A DNA stretch of 64,000 bases from Pseudaminobacter soli (ex Zhang et al. 2022). GTDB taxonomy: Bacteria; Pseudomonadota; Alphaproteobacteria; Rhizobiales; Rhizobiaceae. Shown piece after piece: positions 27,237 through 35,095 of this stretch (positions are counted from its first letter, which is position 1; the number at the start of each line of letters is the position of its first letter). The position numbers and the translations under genes are program-made. Under the pieces are notes generated by a model. The model was not told the origin of the DNA, did no database searches, and saw only the letters and a program-made list of their open reading frames with translations. Location: NCBI RefSeq assembly GCF_014595955.1, contig NZ_JABVCF010000011.1, positions 62,001 to 126,000 of the forward strand. Reading direction: 5' to 3'.

Positions 27237-27725
27237 CACTTGGCTAACCAGGGCCGGTCGGCGAGGCCGGCCCTCGCGCTCCCATCTGATCGATTCGCCT
27301 GAAGCTGGAGCGCGGTGTCAGCGCTCTCCTCTTAGGGAATACGCTGCGGCATTGGTCTGAAACTTGCCCCTGGTTTCAACTCACCGCAATCGCGGTTATA
27401 TGAATTGCCAGCCGCAATTCCGTCCAGTCGTTCCTTGAGGAACGGACTAGGGAATACCTTTCAGTCTCTGCCGTAGACTTGTGGCGTAGAAAGTTTTGCT
27501 TGCCCGTTCCGATAAAATGAAGGACAAATCTCGTCTCGGGCATTTGCGGGCCGGAGATGGGAACGAGGCCCCGGCGGCTCTTCTGGAGCACGGGTGCGGC
27601 GCATAAACGATAAGAGGGCGGGCCAAAGCCCCGGCGCGATCACGAGTTTCTTCTCCCCCAAGATGGTCGGGAGCCTGTGGGTTCTGCCTGCAGGATCATC
27701 GTTCAATGGGTAGGAGATTCATACC
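27237..27725. other. 489-bp gap between two cold-shock genes
   Basis: A hairpin with 8-bp arms (AGGGCCGG / CCGGCCCT, 27250-27274) follows the first cold-shock stop and may terminate it, though it has no T-run. The remainder has AT-richer stretches (27370-27530) and no supported open frame. It should hold the promoter and leader of the second cold-shock gene. A small RNA is possible but not shown. Confidence 0.5.
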
Positions 27726-27938
27726 ATGCCGCAGCACGGCACCGTCAAGTTTTTCAACCATGCCAAGGGGTTCGGCTTCATTACCCCGGACGACGGCGCC
27801 AAGGACGTCTTCGTGCATATCTCTGCCGTGCAGGCCTCGGGACTGCCTGGGCTCGAGGACGGCCAGAAGGTGACCTTCGACACCGAACCGGACAAGCGCG
27901 GCAAAGGACCCAAGGCCGTCAATCTGACGATCGGCTAG
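27726..27938 (+). CDS. Cold-shock domain protein
   Basis: A 70-residue cold-shock protein, paralogue of the gene at 27021. The ATG has TAGGAGA about 8 bases upstream. RNP1 is KGFGFITP and RNP2 is VFVHIS. The C-terminal [14 protein letters not shown] parallels [14 protein letters not shown] in the first copy. It is followed by 217 bp before the BA14K gene, on the same strand. Confidence 0.95.
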   Translation: MPQHGTVKFFNHAKGFGFITPDDGAKDVFVHISAVQASGLPGLEDGQKVTFDTEPDKRGKGPKAVNLTIG

Positions 27939-28108
27939 CTGTCTGGCTCCGGGCCACAACTCCCGGGCAATCAACCTCACGTCGCGTCGCCATCACGCTG
28001 CGTCGCTCTCTTTCGGTGCGGATAACGTCCGCGTGAACAACTTTTTGCCCGATACGTTGTTCAGCTAGTGTTCAGCCGTAACAGGCATACCGTTCAAGCG
28101 ACAACGGG

Positions 28109-28132
28109 GCGGTGGGGTGCTCTCCCCACCGC
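28109..28132 (+). promoter_or_regulatory. Leader hairpin just upstream of the BA14K gene
   Basis: Nine-base arms GCGGTGGGG / CCCCACCGC with loop TGCTCT. It ends about 12 bases before the AAGGAG ribosome site of the gene at 28156. It could be a terminator of the cold-shock transcript or a translation-affecting leader element; there is no T-run. Confidence 0.4.
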
Positions 28133-28155
28133 TGGGACAGTCGAAGGAGAGTGGA

Positions 28156-28566
28156 ATGAATCGCTTGCTGAAGTCGGCCGTGCTCGGCCTTGCCGTCACG
28201 GCTACATCCTTGTCGGCGCTCACCGCTGCAGAGGCCGGGGATAGATGGCGCCGTCACCATCATCACCGCGGTTCGGGCGATCTCGTTGCCGCCGGCGTAC
28301 TCGGAGCTGCGGTCGGCGCTCTGGCGGCAGGAGTCGCGACCACGTCCCGCGTCGAGTATTACGAGCCGGTGCCGGTGTATCGCGACCCGCCGCCGCGGCG
28401 TGTCTATGTGGCCCCGGCTCCGCGTGTTGTCTATGCAGAGGGTGCTCTAGAGCCTTGGACGCCGTCCTGGTACGAGTATTGCGAGTCCCGCTATCGCTCG
28501 TTCAACCCGCGCACCGGCACATTCGTCGGCTATGATGGTGAGCGCCGCTTCTGCGTAGCCAACTAA
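28156..28566 (+). CDS. BA14K family envelope protein
   Basis: A 136-residue exported protein. The ATG at 28156 follows GAAGGAGA. A signal peptide (LKSAVLGLAVTATSLSALTAAEA) ends near residue 28. A His-rich stretch (RRHHHHRG), a Gly/Ala hydrophobic helix and a Pro/Tyr-rich linker follow. The C-terminal PWTPSWYEYCESRYRSFNP plus GTFVGYDGERRFC is the BA14K signature. In Brucella this family is an immunoreactive, lectin-like protein; the role here is unknown. Confidence 0.92.
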   Translation: MNRLLKSAVLGLAVTATSLSALTAAEAGDRWRRHHHHRGSGDLVAAGVLGAAVGALAAGVATTSRVEYYEPVPVYRDPPPRRVYVAPAPRVVYAEGALEPWTPSWYEYCESRYRSFNPRTGTFVGYDGERRFCVAN

Positions 28567-28583
28567 TTGCAAGCCCTGAATGG

Positions 28584-28615
28584 AACGGCGCCGTCCACAC
28601 GCGGCGCCGTTTTCA
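28584..28615. terminator. Bidirectional-looking terminator between BA14K and MBL genes
   Basis: Ten-base arms AACGGCGCCG / CGGCGCCGTT with an 8-base loop, followed by TTTC on the plus strand. It lies 18 bp after the BA14K stop and touches the end of the convergent MBL gene. Confidence 0.75.
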
Positions 28616-29257
28616 TTAGACGAGGAACGGATTGGTCCGTCTTTCCTCGCCGAAACGGCCGCCTGGGCCGTGACCGCAAAGGAAGCCGACCTCGTCTCCG
28701 AGCGGAAGCAGCTTGTTCTTGATCGACGAGAGCAGGGCCGCGTGGTCACCGCCGGGGAGATCGGTGCGCCCAATGGAGCCGCGGAACAAAACGTCGCCGA
28801 CATGGGCGAACTGTGCGGCGCGGTTAAAATAGACCACGTGCCCCGGGGCATGGCCGGGGCAATGCAGCACCTCGAACTCGTGCGATCCGAACGCGACCTT
28901 GTCGCCCTCGTTCAGGAAGCGATCAGGGTTGCAGTTGCGCACGCCGCCGGCGATACCGAAACGCTGCGCCTGCTTCTCGATGTTCTCCAGCAGCGGACGG
29001 TCGGCCTCGTGCGGGCCGATGATCTCGACCCCCAGCGCGTCCTTGAGATCCATCGCGCCGCCGGCGTGATCGATATGCCCGTGCGTGATCCAGATAGCGG
29101 AGGCTGTTAGGCCGTTTTCGCTCAGCGCAGCCAGGATGCGGTCGACGTCCCCGCCGGGATCGATGACGACGCATTCCTTCGTCTCGTCGTCGAACAGGAT
29201 CGTGCAGTTCTGCTCGAACGGGGTGACTGGGACGATGCCCGCATTCAGTTTGCCCAT
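28616..29257 (-). CDS. MBL-fold hydrolase, glyoxalase II-like
   Basis: A 213-residue metallo-beta-lactamase-fold protein of the YcbL group. The dinuclear metal site is THGHIDHAGG plus the later His in CPGHAPGH, Asp in HVGDVLF and His in LCGHGPGG. The N-terminal VTPFEQNCTILFDDE strand is typical. YcbL-type enzymes hydrolyse hydroxyacyl-glutathione thioesters, but this branch lacks the long C-terminal glutathione-binding domain. Substrate uncertain. Single-gene unit. Confidence 0.88.
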   Translation of the reverse strand: MGKLNAGIVPVTPFEQNCTILFDDETKECVVIDPGGDVDRILAALSENGLTASAIWITHGHIDHAGGAMDLKDALGVEIIGPHEADRPLLENIEKQAQRFGIAGGVRNCNPDRFLNEGDKVAFGSHEFEVLHCPGHAPGHVVYFNRAAQFAHVGDVLFRGSIGRTDLPGGDHAALLSSIKNKLLPLGDEVGFLCGHGPGGRFGEERRTNPFLV

Positions 29258-29400
29258 GGGTCCTCGCTCCTCAGTCCGCGATGTAGATCAAGCCTGCCTC
29301 ACTGCCGCCCAACAGCTTGTTGCCGAATGGCGGAATCCGGCCATGACGAATAGGGCCGGAGGGCCGCAGAGCGACTGCTTCCGCTCTTATCAACGAAATA

Positions 29401-29428
29401 ATGCCGGGTGGCCCTGACCACCCGGCAT
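29401..29428 (-). terminator. Terminator-like hairpin downstream of ilvE
   Basis: Eleven-base arms ATGCCGGGTGG / CCACCCGGCAT with loop CCCTGA. On the minus strand it is followed by TATTTCGTT. It lies 26 bp past the ilvE stop. Confidence 0.65.
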
Positions 29429-29454
29429 CGCATTCTCCAGCGTCGGCCGCCCGC

Positions 29455-30348
29455 TTACTCGGCGGCGATTGCCTGCTTCGGCTGAACTGCCGCCGTGTAG
29501 TCGTTCATCAGCGTCTTGGTGATCTCGCCGACCTGGAAGTTGTAGGGCCCGATCTCGGAGACTGGCGTGACCTCGGCGGCGGTTCCGGTGAGGAAGCACT
29601 GCTCGAAGCCTTCCAGTTCCTCCGGCTTGACGACGCGTTCGTTCACCTCGAGACCGCGCTGGCGGGCGAGGTCGATCACGGTCTGGCGGGTGATGCCGTT
29701 CAGGAAGCAATCAGCGATCGGCGTGTGAACCGCGCCGTCCTTCACGAAGAAGATGTTGGCGCCGGTCGCTTCGGCGACATTGCCGCGCCAGTCGAACATC
29801 ATGGCGTCCGCATAGCCCTTCGCCTCGGCGGCATGCTTGGAAAGCGTGCAGATCATGTAGAGACCGGCGGCCTTCGCCCTGGAGGGGGCGGTGCGCGGGT
29901 CGGGGCGGCGATATTCGGCGATATCGAGGCGAATGCCCTTGAGTTTCTGCGCCGGGTCGAAATAGCTCGGCCACTGCCAGATCGCGATGGCGCAGTTGAT
30001 CTTGTTGTTCTGCGCCGCGACGCCCATCTGCTCGCTGCCGCGCCAGGCGATCGGCCGCACATAAGCATCGGTGAAGCCCTGCTTCTTCAGGAGGGCGCGG
30101 CAGGCCTCATCGATCTCCTCGACGCTCCACGGGATGGTGAAGCCGAGGATACGCGCCGATTCATGCAGCCGCTCGGTGTGCTCTGTCAGCTTGAAGATCT
30201 CGCCGCCATAGGCGCGCTCGCCCTCGAAAACCGCGCTGGCGTAATGCAAACCATGAGTCAGTACGTGAATCTTGGCATCGGCCCATTTGACGAACTCGCC
30301 GTTCATCCAGATAAAGCCTTCAAGTTGATCGAAGGGGACGGATGCCAT
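29455..30348 (-). CDS. ilvE: Branched-chain amino acid aminotransferase
   Basis: A 297-residue fold-type IV PLP enzyme interconverting Leu, Ile and Val with their keto acids. Landmarks are HYASAVFEGERAYGG, the YVRPIAWRG strand, the PLP-lysine segment RAKAAGLYM, and GNVAEATGANIFFV followed by LNGITRQTVIDLA. The length is normal. It is divergent from the MarR gene with a 237-bp gap that contains an inverted repeat, so it may share regulation with it. Confidence 0.93.
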   Translation of the reverse strand: MASVPFDQLEGFIWMNGEFVKWADAKIHVLTHGLHYASAVFEGERAYGGEIFKLTEHTERLHESARILGFTIPWSVEEIDEACRALLKKQGFTDAYVRPIAWRGSEQMGVAAQNNKINCAIAIWQWPSYFDPAQKLKGIRLDIAEYRRPDPRTAPSRAKAAGLYMICTLSKHAAEAKGYADAMMFDWRGNVAEATGANIFFVKDGAVHTPIADCFLNGITRQTVIDLARQRGLEVNERVVKPEELEGFEQCFLTGTAAEVTPVSEIGPYNFQVGEITKTLMNDYTAAVQPKQAIAAE

Positions 30349-30542
30349 CAGTGCCTCCTCGGGCCGCAGCCCGGTGTCGTTTATCGTGAGGGGTGTTCGC
30401 CGAAGCGAACGCCAAATGTGGAATCTAGGCTGATGCAGGGCTCAAGGCAAACTTACAAAACCCACCATTCGGGGCTTGCAGCTTTCCTTTTCGTTCGCAT
30501 TGCGCCCAAAACCTTGCCAAAAATTACCAACGCCCGAAAAAT

Positions 30543-30561
30543 ATGTCAACATCGCTGACAT
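30543..30561. promoter_or_regulatory. Inverted repeat, candidate MarR operator
   Basis: ATGTCA-N7-TGACAT is an exact 6-bp inverted repeat, 25 bp upstream of the MarR start and in the ilvE-marR intergenic region. MarR dimers bind repeats of this size, often in their own promoters, so autoregulation is the natural reading. There is no direct evidence that this protein binds it. Confidence 0.4.
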
Positions 30562-30585
30562 AAATTCTGCTCGCCAGGAACACGC

Positions 30586-31095
30586 ATGCCAGATCGACAG
30601 AAACCGGCCGCCATGCCCGTCCGCTCTCCGCTCGCAGAGGAGAATGGCATCGACCTTTCCATCATCGAGCTCCTTTTCTTCGCCTATCGGGACTTCACCT
30701 CCGACCCCGACCAGATCCTGGAGGCATACGGCTTCGGGCGCGCGCACCACCGCGTCCTGCACTTCGTAAACCGGAAGCCTGGGCTGACCGTTGCCGAACT
30801 TCTGGAAGTACTCCAAATTACAAAGCAGAGTCTGGCTCGCGTGCTGAAGCAACTGATCGATACGGGACATATCGTCCAGTTGCCGGGCCCCCGCGACCGG
30901 CGGCAAAGGGAACTTTACCCCACGCAGAAGGGGCGGCAACTGGCGCTCGACCTTGCGCGGCCGCAGTCACGGCGCATTGATGCTGCACTGAAGGCGATCG
31001 GCCCGGATGAACGGGGGGCTGTGGAAAGCTTCCTCAAGGCAATGGTCAACGCCGAACTTCGGCCGCAGATCGATCGTCTGGGGCACGAACAGTAG
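30586..31095 (+). CDS. MarR family transcriptional regulator
   Basis: A 169-residue winged-helix regulator. After an N-terminal helix (IIELLFFAYRDFTSD) comes FGRAHHRVLHFVNRKPGLTVAELLEVL, the recognition helix TKQSLARVLKQLID and the wing GPRDRRQRELYPT. The MarR-response regulator pair resembles petP-petR of Rhodobacter capsulatus, where the genes precede the bc1 operon; here they are 20 kb away from petABC. Twenty-two bp separate it from the response regulator, so they form one unit. Confidence 0.9.
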   Translation: MPDRQKPAAMPVRSPLAEENGIDLSIIELLFFAYRDFTSDPDQILEAYGFGRAHHRVLHFVNRKPGLTVAELLEVLQITKQSLARVLKQLIDTGHIVQLPGPRDRRQRELYPTQKGRQLALDLARPQSRRIDAALKAIGPDERGAVESFLKAMVNAELRPQIDRLGHEQ

Positions 31096-31116
31096 GGCGC
31101 AATGTGAGAGGATCAG

Positions 31117-31821
31117 ATGAGCGCAGTTCCGTCCGTTCTTGACGATGACGCACCGCATCTGCTGGTGATCGACGACGACACCCGCATCCGCAACCTGCTC
31201 AAGCAGTACCTCACCGAGAACGGATTTCGAGTTACGGTCGCGGGAAATGCCGAGGAAGCGCGGCGGCATCTCATGGGGCTCGACTTCGATCTCTTGATCC
31301 TTGACGTGATGATGCCGGGCGAGTCGGGCGTGGAACTGACCAAATCCCTGCGCGAGCAGAGAACGGTGCCGATCCTGATGCTGACGGCTCTTTCGGAGAC
31401 CGACAGCCGGATCGCCGGTCTGGAGGCCGGCGCGGACGACTACCTGCCCAAGCCTTTCGATCCTCGCGAATTGATCCTGCGCATCAACAACATCCTGCGG
31501 CGGGGCGGGCCAGCGACCACACCCAAACTCGAGCAATTGGTGTTCGGGCCCTATACGTTCCAGATCGCGCGGCGCGAGCTCAAGAGGGGCGGCGAGCCGC
31601 TCAAGCTCACCGAACGGGAGCAGGAGATCCTGGCGATCTTCGCGACGCGGGCGGGCGAGACCATCCCTCGCCACGAACTGGTGGCGGGCGAGGCAGAGGT
31701 CAGCGAACGCACGATCGACGTGCAGATCAACAGGCTGCGGCGCAAGATCGAGCGGGATCCAGCCAACCCAATCTGGCTGCAGACCGTCCGCGGTGTGGGC
31801 TACAGGCTGAGCGTCGAATAG
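31117..31821 (+). CDS. OmpR-family response regulator (PetR-like)
   Basis: A 234-residue two-domain regulator. The receiver domain (~12-128) has the acidic pair at 19-21, phospho-acceptor Asp63 in LILDVMMPG, the switch Thr in MLTALSE and Lys in YLPKPFDP. The C-terminal winged helix (~140-234) ends RTIDVQINRLRRKIERDP...VRGVGYRL. The likely partner kinase is at 32408, separated by a DUF6074 gene and a repeat. Target genes are unknown. Confidence 0.92.
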   Translation: MSAVPSVLDDDAPHLLVIDDDTRIRNLLKQYLTENGFRVTVAGNAEEARRHLMGLDFDLLILDVMMPGESGVELTKSLREQRTVPILMLTALSETDSRIAGLEAGADDYLPKPFDPRELILRINNILRRGGPATTPKLEQLVFGPYTFQIARRELKRGGEPLKLTEREQEILAIFATRAGETIPRHELVAGEAEVSERTIDVQINRLRRKIERDPANPIWLQTVRGVGYRLSVE

Positions 31822-31966
31822 GTCGTATTGAGATTCAGGTGATGGCGGGCCGCGAATGACGCTCTTCTGCGCCCGAAGCGCCGTTAACCATTCCTTTGAA
31901 CCCGATACTCAATCTCCCGGTCACGGCCATTTCATGATTCGGCCGAGCGTCAGTGGGGGATTTTGT

Positions 31967-32233
31967 ATGTCCGATGAGCCGGCTCGTCTGCTCGCCTTTC
32001 CGATCGATCGCAGGACTGCCCTGGTACGGGAGACGGCGGGGGAACTGTTCCAACTAAACGGCGACGCGGCGAACACCTACTGGCACATGAAGGCCCGTGA
32101 ACTCCTGGCCGACCTGACCGAGCAAGGTCGGGATATGGAGACGGCCCGCGAGGAGGTGCTCCGCTTCTTTGCGGCGGTGCAGGACGAGTTCCGCAAGGAG
32201 CTCTCGCACAGGCGCTCCCTGGCCATCGCCTAG
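31967..32233 (+). CDS. DUF6074-like small protein
   Basis: An 88-residue soluble helical protein. The ATG at 31967 follows TGGGGGA by 8 bases. The sequence LLAFPIDRRTALVRETAGEL then HMKARELLADLTEQGRDMETAREEVLRFFAAVQ fits the DUF6074 family of Rhizobiales (recognised from memory). It lies between the response regulator and kinase genes. Its stop codon TAG is the first three bases of a 92-bp repeat-like element, so the 3' end may have been reshaped by insertion. Confidence 0.65.
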   Translation: MSDEPARLLAFPIDRRTALVRETAGELFQLNGDAANTYWHMKARELLADLTEQGRDMETAREEVLRFFAAVQDEFRKELSHRRSLAIA

Positions 32234-32322
32234 AGCATGATCCCGAGAGGTTGCAGACTTTTGGGATAAGAGATTATGCGACCAGACAGCGATTGCGACT
32301 CCAAGAAGGACATCTTGCTCTA
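32231..32322. repeat. 92-bp element with TAGAGCA terminal inverted repeats
   Basis: Starts TAGAGCATGATCC and ends GACATCTTGCTCTA, whose reverse complement is TAGAGCAAGATGTC. An internal imperfect palindrome (GCATGATCCC... GGGATAAGAG..ATGC) lies in the left half. The TAGAGCATGATCC motif is of the kind found in rhizobial intergenic palindromic repeats. It lies between the DUF6074 and kinase genes and supplies the DUF6074 stop. Confidence 0.6.
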
Positions 32323-32407
32323 GGCGGCCGTCGCCTCGGGTTCCATCGAGCATCGCCCCGCTCTAAGATGAGTGAGCCGGGCGAGCCGGCGGAGACGGTG
32401 GAGGCGA

Positions 32408-33823
32408 ATGGCTACCTCTGAGGCCGGACATACGCGATACGCCGATTGGCGTGCGCGCGCCAGGAAGGCGTACCGGCACGTTCAGCGATATTGGGAACGG
32501 TTCTGGCGGCGGATATCCTACTATCTGCCGAAGCGGCTCTATGCGCGTTCGCTGATCATCGTCATCACGCCGATGATCCTGCTGCAGTCGGTGGTCACGC
32601 TCGTCTTCATGGAGCGGCACTGGCAGTTGGTGACCCAACGGCTGTCGGATGCGGTGGTCCGCGACATTTCCGCCATCATCGATCTGATAGAAGTATTCCC
32701 GCAGCCCAATGGAGACTATTCGGAGCTGACGCGTATTGCCCGGCAGCGGCTTCAGATGAGGGTCGAGATCCTTCCGCCTGAACCGCTGCCACCGCCTGGT
32801 CCGAAGCCCTTCTTCTCGATCCTCGACGAGAGCCTGTCGAACGGAATCCGGGATCACATCCGCAGGCCCTTCTGGCTGGACACCGTCGGGGATTCCAAGA
32901 TCGTCGAGGTCCGGATTCAGCTCGAGCACAATGTCTTGCGGGTGTTCGTCCGGCGTGGCCAGGCCTACGCGTCCAATTCCCATATTTTCCTGGTCTGGAT
33001 GGTAGGCACTTCGCTGATCCTGCTTGGCATTGCCATCCCGTTCTTGCGCAACCAGATCAAGCCGATCACGCAACTGGCCGAAGCAGCCGAGAGTTTCGGG
33101 AAGGGCCGCCCAATGCCGCCCGACTTCCGTCCGCGTGGGGCGGAAGAAGTGCGGCGTGCAGGCTTCGCCTTCATCCAGATGCGCGAGCGCATCGAGAGAC
33201 AGATCGAGCAGCGCACGACGATGCTAACCGGCGTGAGCCACGATCTGCGGACGATCCTTACACGCTTCAAGCTGCAACTGGCGCTGAGCGGCGCGAAGCC
33301 TGACACCGAGGCGCTCAACCAGGACGTCAACGACATGCAGGCGATGCTCGAAGGCTACATGGCCTTCGCGCGGGGGGAGGGACTCGAGGATGCCGGCCGA
33401 TTCGACCTCGCCGAAGAATTCTCCAAGCTCGCGGAGGAGGCTAAGCTGCGCAAGCGCAAGCTCAAGACTTCGCTGACGGGTGCATCGGAGATACATGTCC
33501 GGCCGAACGCGTTTCGCCGACTTCTGTCCAATCTTGCCGGCAACGCTTTCCGCTACGCCAAGACGGTCGAGGTAAAGGCGACGCATGCGAGGGGCACGGT
33601 CAGGCTGGTCATCGATGACGACGGGCCAGGCATTCCCGCCGACAAGCGCGAGGAAGTGTTCAAGCCCTTCGTTCGGCTGGACGATGCGCGCAATCTCGAT
33701 GCCAGCGGCACCGGGCTCGGCCTTTCGATCGCGCGCGACATCGCGCGCAGTCATGGCGGCGACATACGCCTCGAGGACAGCCCGCTTGGCGGGTTGAGGG
33801 TGGTGGTCACGGTTCCGGGGTGA
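32408..33823 (+). CDS. Sensor histidine kinase, EnvZ-like
   Basis: A 471-residue inner-membrane kinase. The ATG at 32408 follows GTGGAGG. Basic N-terminus, helix 1 (~46-66), a periplasmic domain of ~125 residues with a Pro-rich loop (PEPLPPPGPKP), helix 2 (~197-217), HAMP, then the DHp domain with phospho-acceptor His278 in VSHDLRTILT. The usual Pro after the Arg-Thr is Ile. The ATPase domain is complete: N-box NLAGNAFRYA, G1 DDDGPGIP, G2 GTGLGLS. Predicted partner of the regulator at 31117. Confidence 0.9.
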   Translation: MATSEAGHTRYADWRARARKAYRHVQRYWERFWRRISYYLPKRLYARSLIIVITPMILLQSVVTLVFMERHWQLVTQRLSDAVVRDISAIIDLIEVFPQPNGDYSELTRIARQRLQMRVEILPPEPLPPPGPKPFFSILDESLSNGIRDHIRRPFWLDTVGDSKIVEVRIQLEHNVLRVFVRRGQAYASNSHIFLVWMVGTSLILLGIAIPFLRNQIKPITQLAEAAESFGKGRPMPPDFRPRGAEEVRRAGFAFIQMRERIERQIEQRTTMLTGVSHDLRTILTRFKLQLALSGAKPDTEALNQDVNDMQAMLEGYMAFARGEGLEDAGRFDLAEEFSKLAEEAKLRKRKLKTSLTGASEIHVRPNAFRRLLSNLAGNAFRYAKTVEVKATHARGTVRLVIDDDGPGIPADKREEVFKPFVRLDDARNLDASGTGLGLSIARDIARSHGGDIRLEDSPLGGLRVVVTVPG

Positions 33824-33956
33824 GGAAGGCGCGGGCGACCCCCACCCCACCCCGCCTCGCTTCGCTCGGCACCTCGGGCGAGAAGTCGTCGGCGAAGCCG
33901 GCCGGAGTGGGGTCGAACCAAGATGCGATACCCGGAACCCCCGTCATTCCCCTGTC

Positions 33957-35093
33957 ATGGATACTGCACGATATGGCGGCATGCCTCCGCTTGCCGCCGA
34001 TCCACTTTCTGCCGGCACAGAGCCGCAGCCTGTTGCGGAACTGCAGGCGCTCGTCAGTCATGTCAGGCGCATCCTGATCGTCTCCGATGCTTGGCACCCG
34101 CAGGTCAATGGCGTAGTCCGAACGCTCGAGCACCTCGCCGATCATCTTACGGCTGCAGGTGCCAAGGTGGAGATTTTGGCGCCGGCTGGTTATCGCACGA
34201 TTCCCATGCCGACCTATCCAGACATACCGCTTGCGCTGGCCTCGCCCGGCGAAGTGGCCCAGCGGATCGAAGCGTTCGCTCCTGACCACATCCACATCGC
34301 GACCGAGGGTCCGCTGGGGTTTTGGGCGCGCCGATACTGTCGCCGCCACGGTACCGTTTTCACGACCAGCTATCACACCCGCTTCCCGGAGTATCTACGT
34401 GCCCGTGCTCCAGTGCCGGAAGCGTGGAGCTATGCTGTCATGCGCCGCTTTCACAACGCGGGTTCTGGCACGCTGGTCGCCACGCCATCGTTGGCAAGGG
34501 AGCTTGCGGGGAGGGGGTTCACAAAGGTCAGGCAGTGGTCGCGCGGCGTGGATACCCAGCTCTTCAGCCCAGACCGACGGATCTCCCTGGACTTGCCGGG
34601 GCCGATCTTCCTCTATGTCGGCCGGGTGGCGGTAGAGAAGAACCTGCCGGCGTTCCTCGACCTCGATCTCCCGGGGAGCAAAGTGGTCGTGGGAGACGGG
34701 CCGGCATTCGCAACGATCAAGGAGGCGTATCGGAACGTCACCTTCCTAGGAGAGATGAGCGGCAAGTTCCTGGCCGAAATCTATGCCTCGAGCGACGTCT
34801 TCGTTTTCCCCAGCCTGACCGATACGTTCGGCATCGTTCAATTGGAGGCGCTGGCGAGCGGGCTTCCAGTCGCCGCCTACAACGTGACCGGGCCGGCCGA
34901 CGTTTTCGCCGACGGCGTGGGCGGAGCGCTTTCCGACGATCTTGGTGAGGCGGCCCTCAAGGCGCTGACGCTTGATCGCGATGCAACTCGCCGGAAGGCC
35001 TTGGGCTATAGTTGGGCGGCCTGCGCGGCGCTCTTCATGCGGCATCTTCACGCCGCTCATCAGAGCCCGCAACCTGCAGAAACGGCCGCCTAG
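33957..35093 (+). CDS. GT4-family glycosyltransferase (glycolipid or mannosyl type)
   Basis: A 378-residue GT-B enzyme. The recognisable fold starts at ~37 (RRILIVSDAWHPQVNGVVRTLEHLA), so the upstream 36 residues are uncertain and no good ribosome site precedes the ATG at 33957. The donor-binding half has FLYVGRVAVEKNL and the EX7E-type region (LTDTFGIVQLEALASGLPV). The pattern with WHPQVNGV is shared with bacterial glycolipid synthases such as the Agrobacterium Agt enzyme and with GDP-mannose-dependent mannosyltransferases. The sugar donor is unresolved. It ends 2 bp from the convergent topoisomerase gene. Confidence 0.8.
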   Translation: MDTARYGGMPPLAADPLSAGTEPQPVAELQALVSHVRRILIVSDAWHPQVNGVVRTLEHLADHLTAAGAKVEILAPAGYRTIPMPTYPDIPLALASPGEVAQRIEAFAPDHIHIATEGPLGFWARRYCRRHGTVFTTSYHTRFPEYLRARAPVPEAWSYAVMRRFHNAGSGTLVATPSLARELAGRGFTKVRQWSRGVDTQLFSPDRRISLDLPGPIFLYVGRVAVEKNLPAFLDLDLPGSKVVVGDGPAFATIKEAYRNVTFLGEMSGKFLAEIYASSDVFVFPSLTDTFGIVQLEALASGLPVAAYNVTGPADVFADGVGGALSDDLGEAALKALTLDRDATRRKALGYSWAACAALFMRHLHAAHQSPQPAETAA

Positions 35094-35095
35094 GT

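Noticed and set aside
29401-30558. 385-aa plus-strand frame opposite ilvE
   Set aside because: Shadow of ilvE; no ribosome site or motif.
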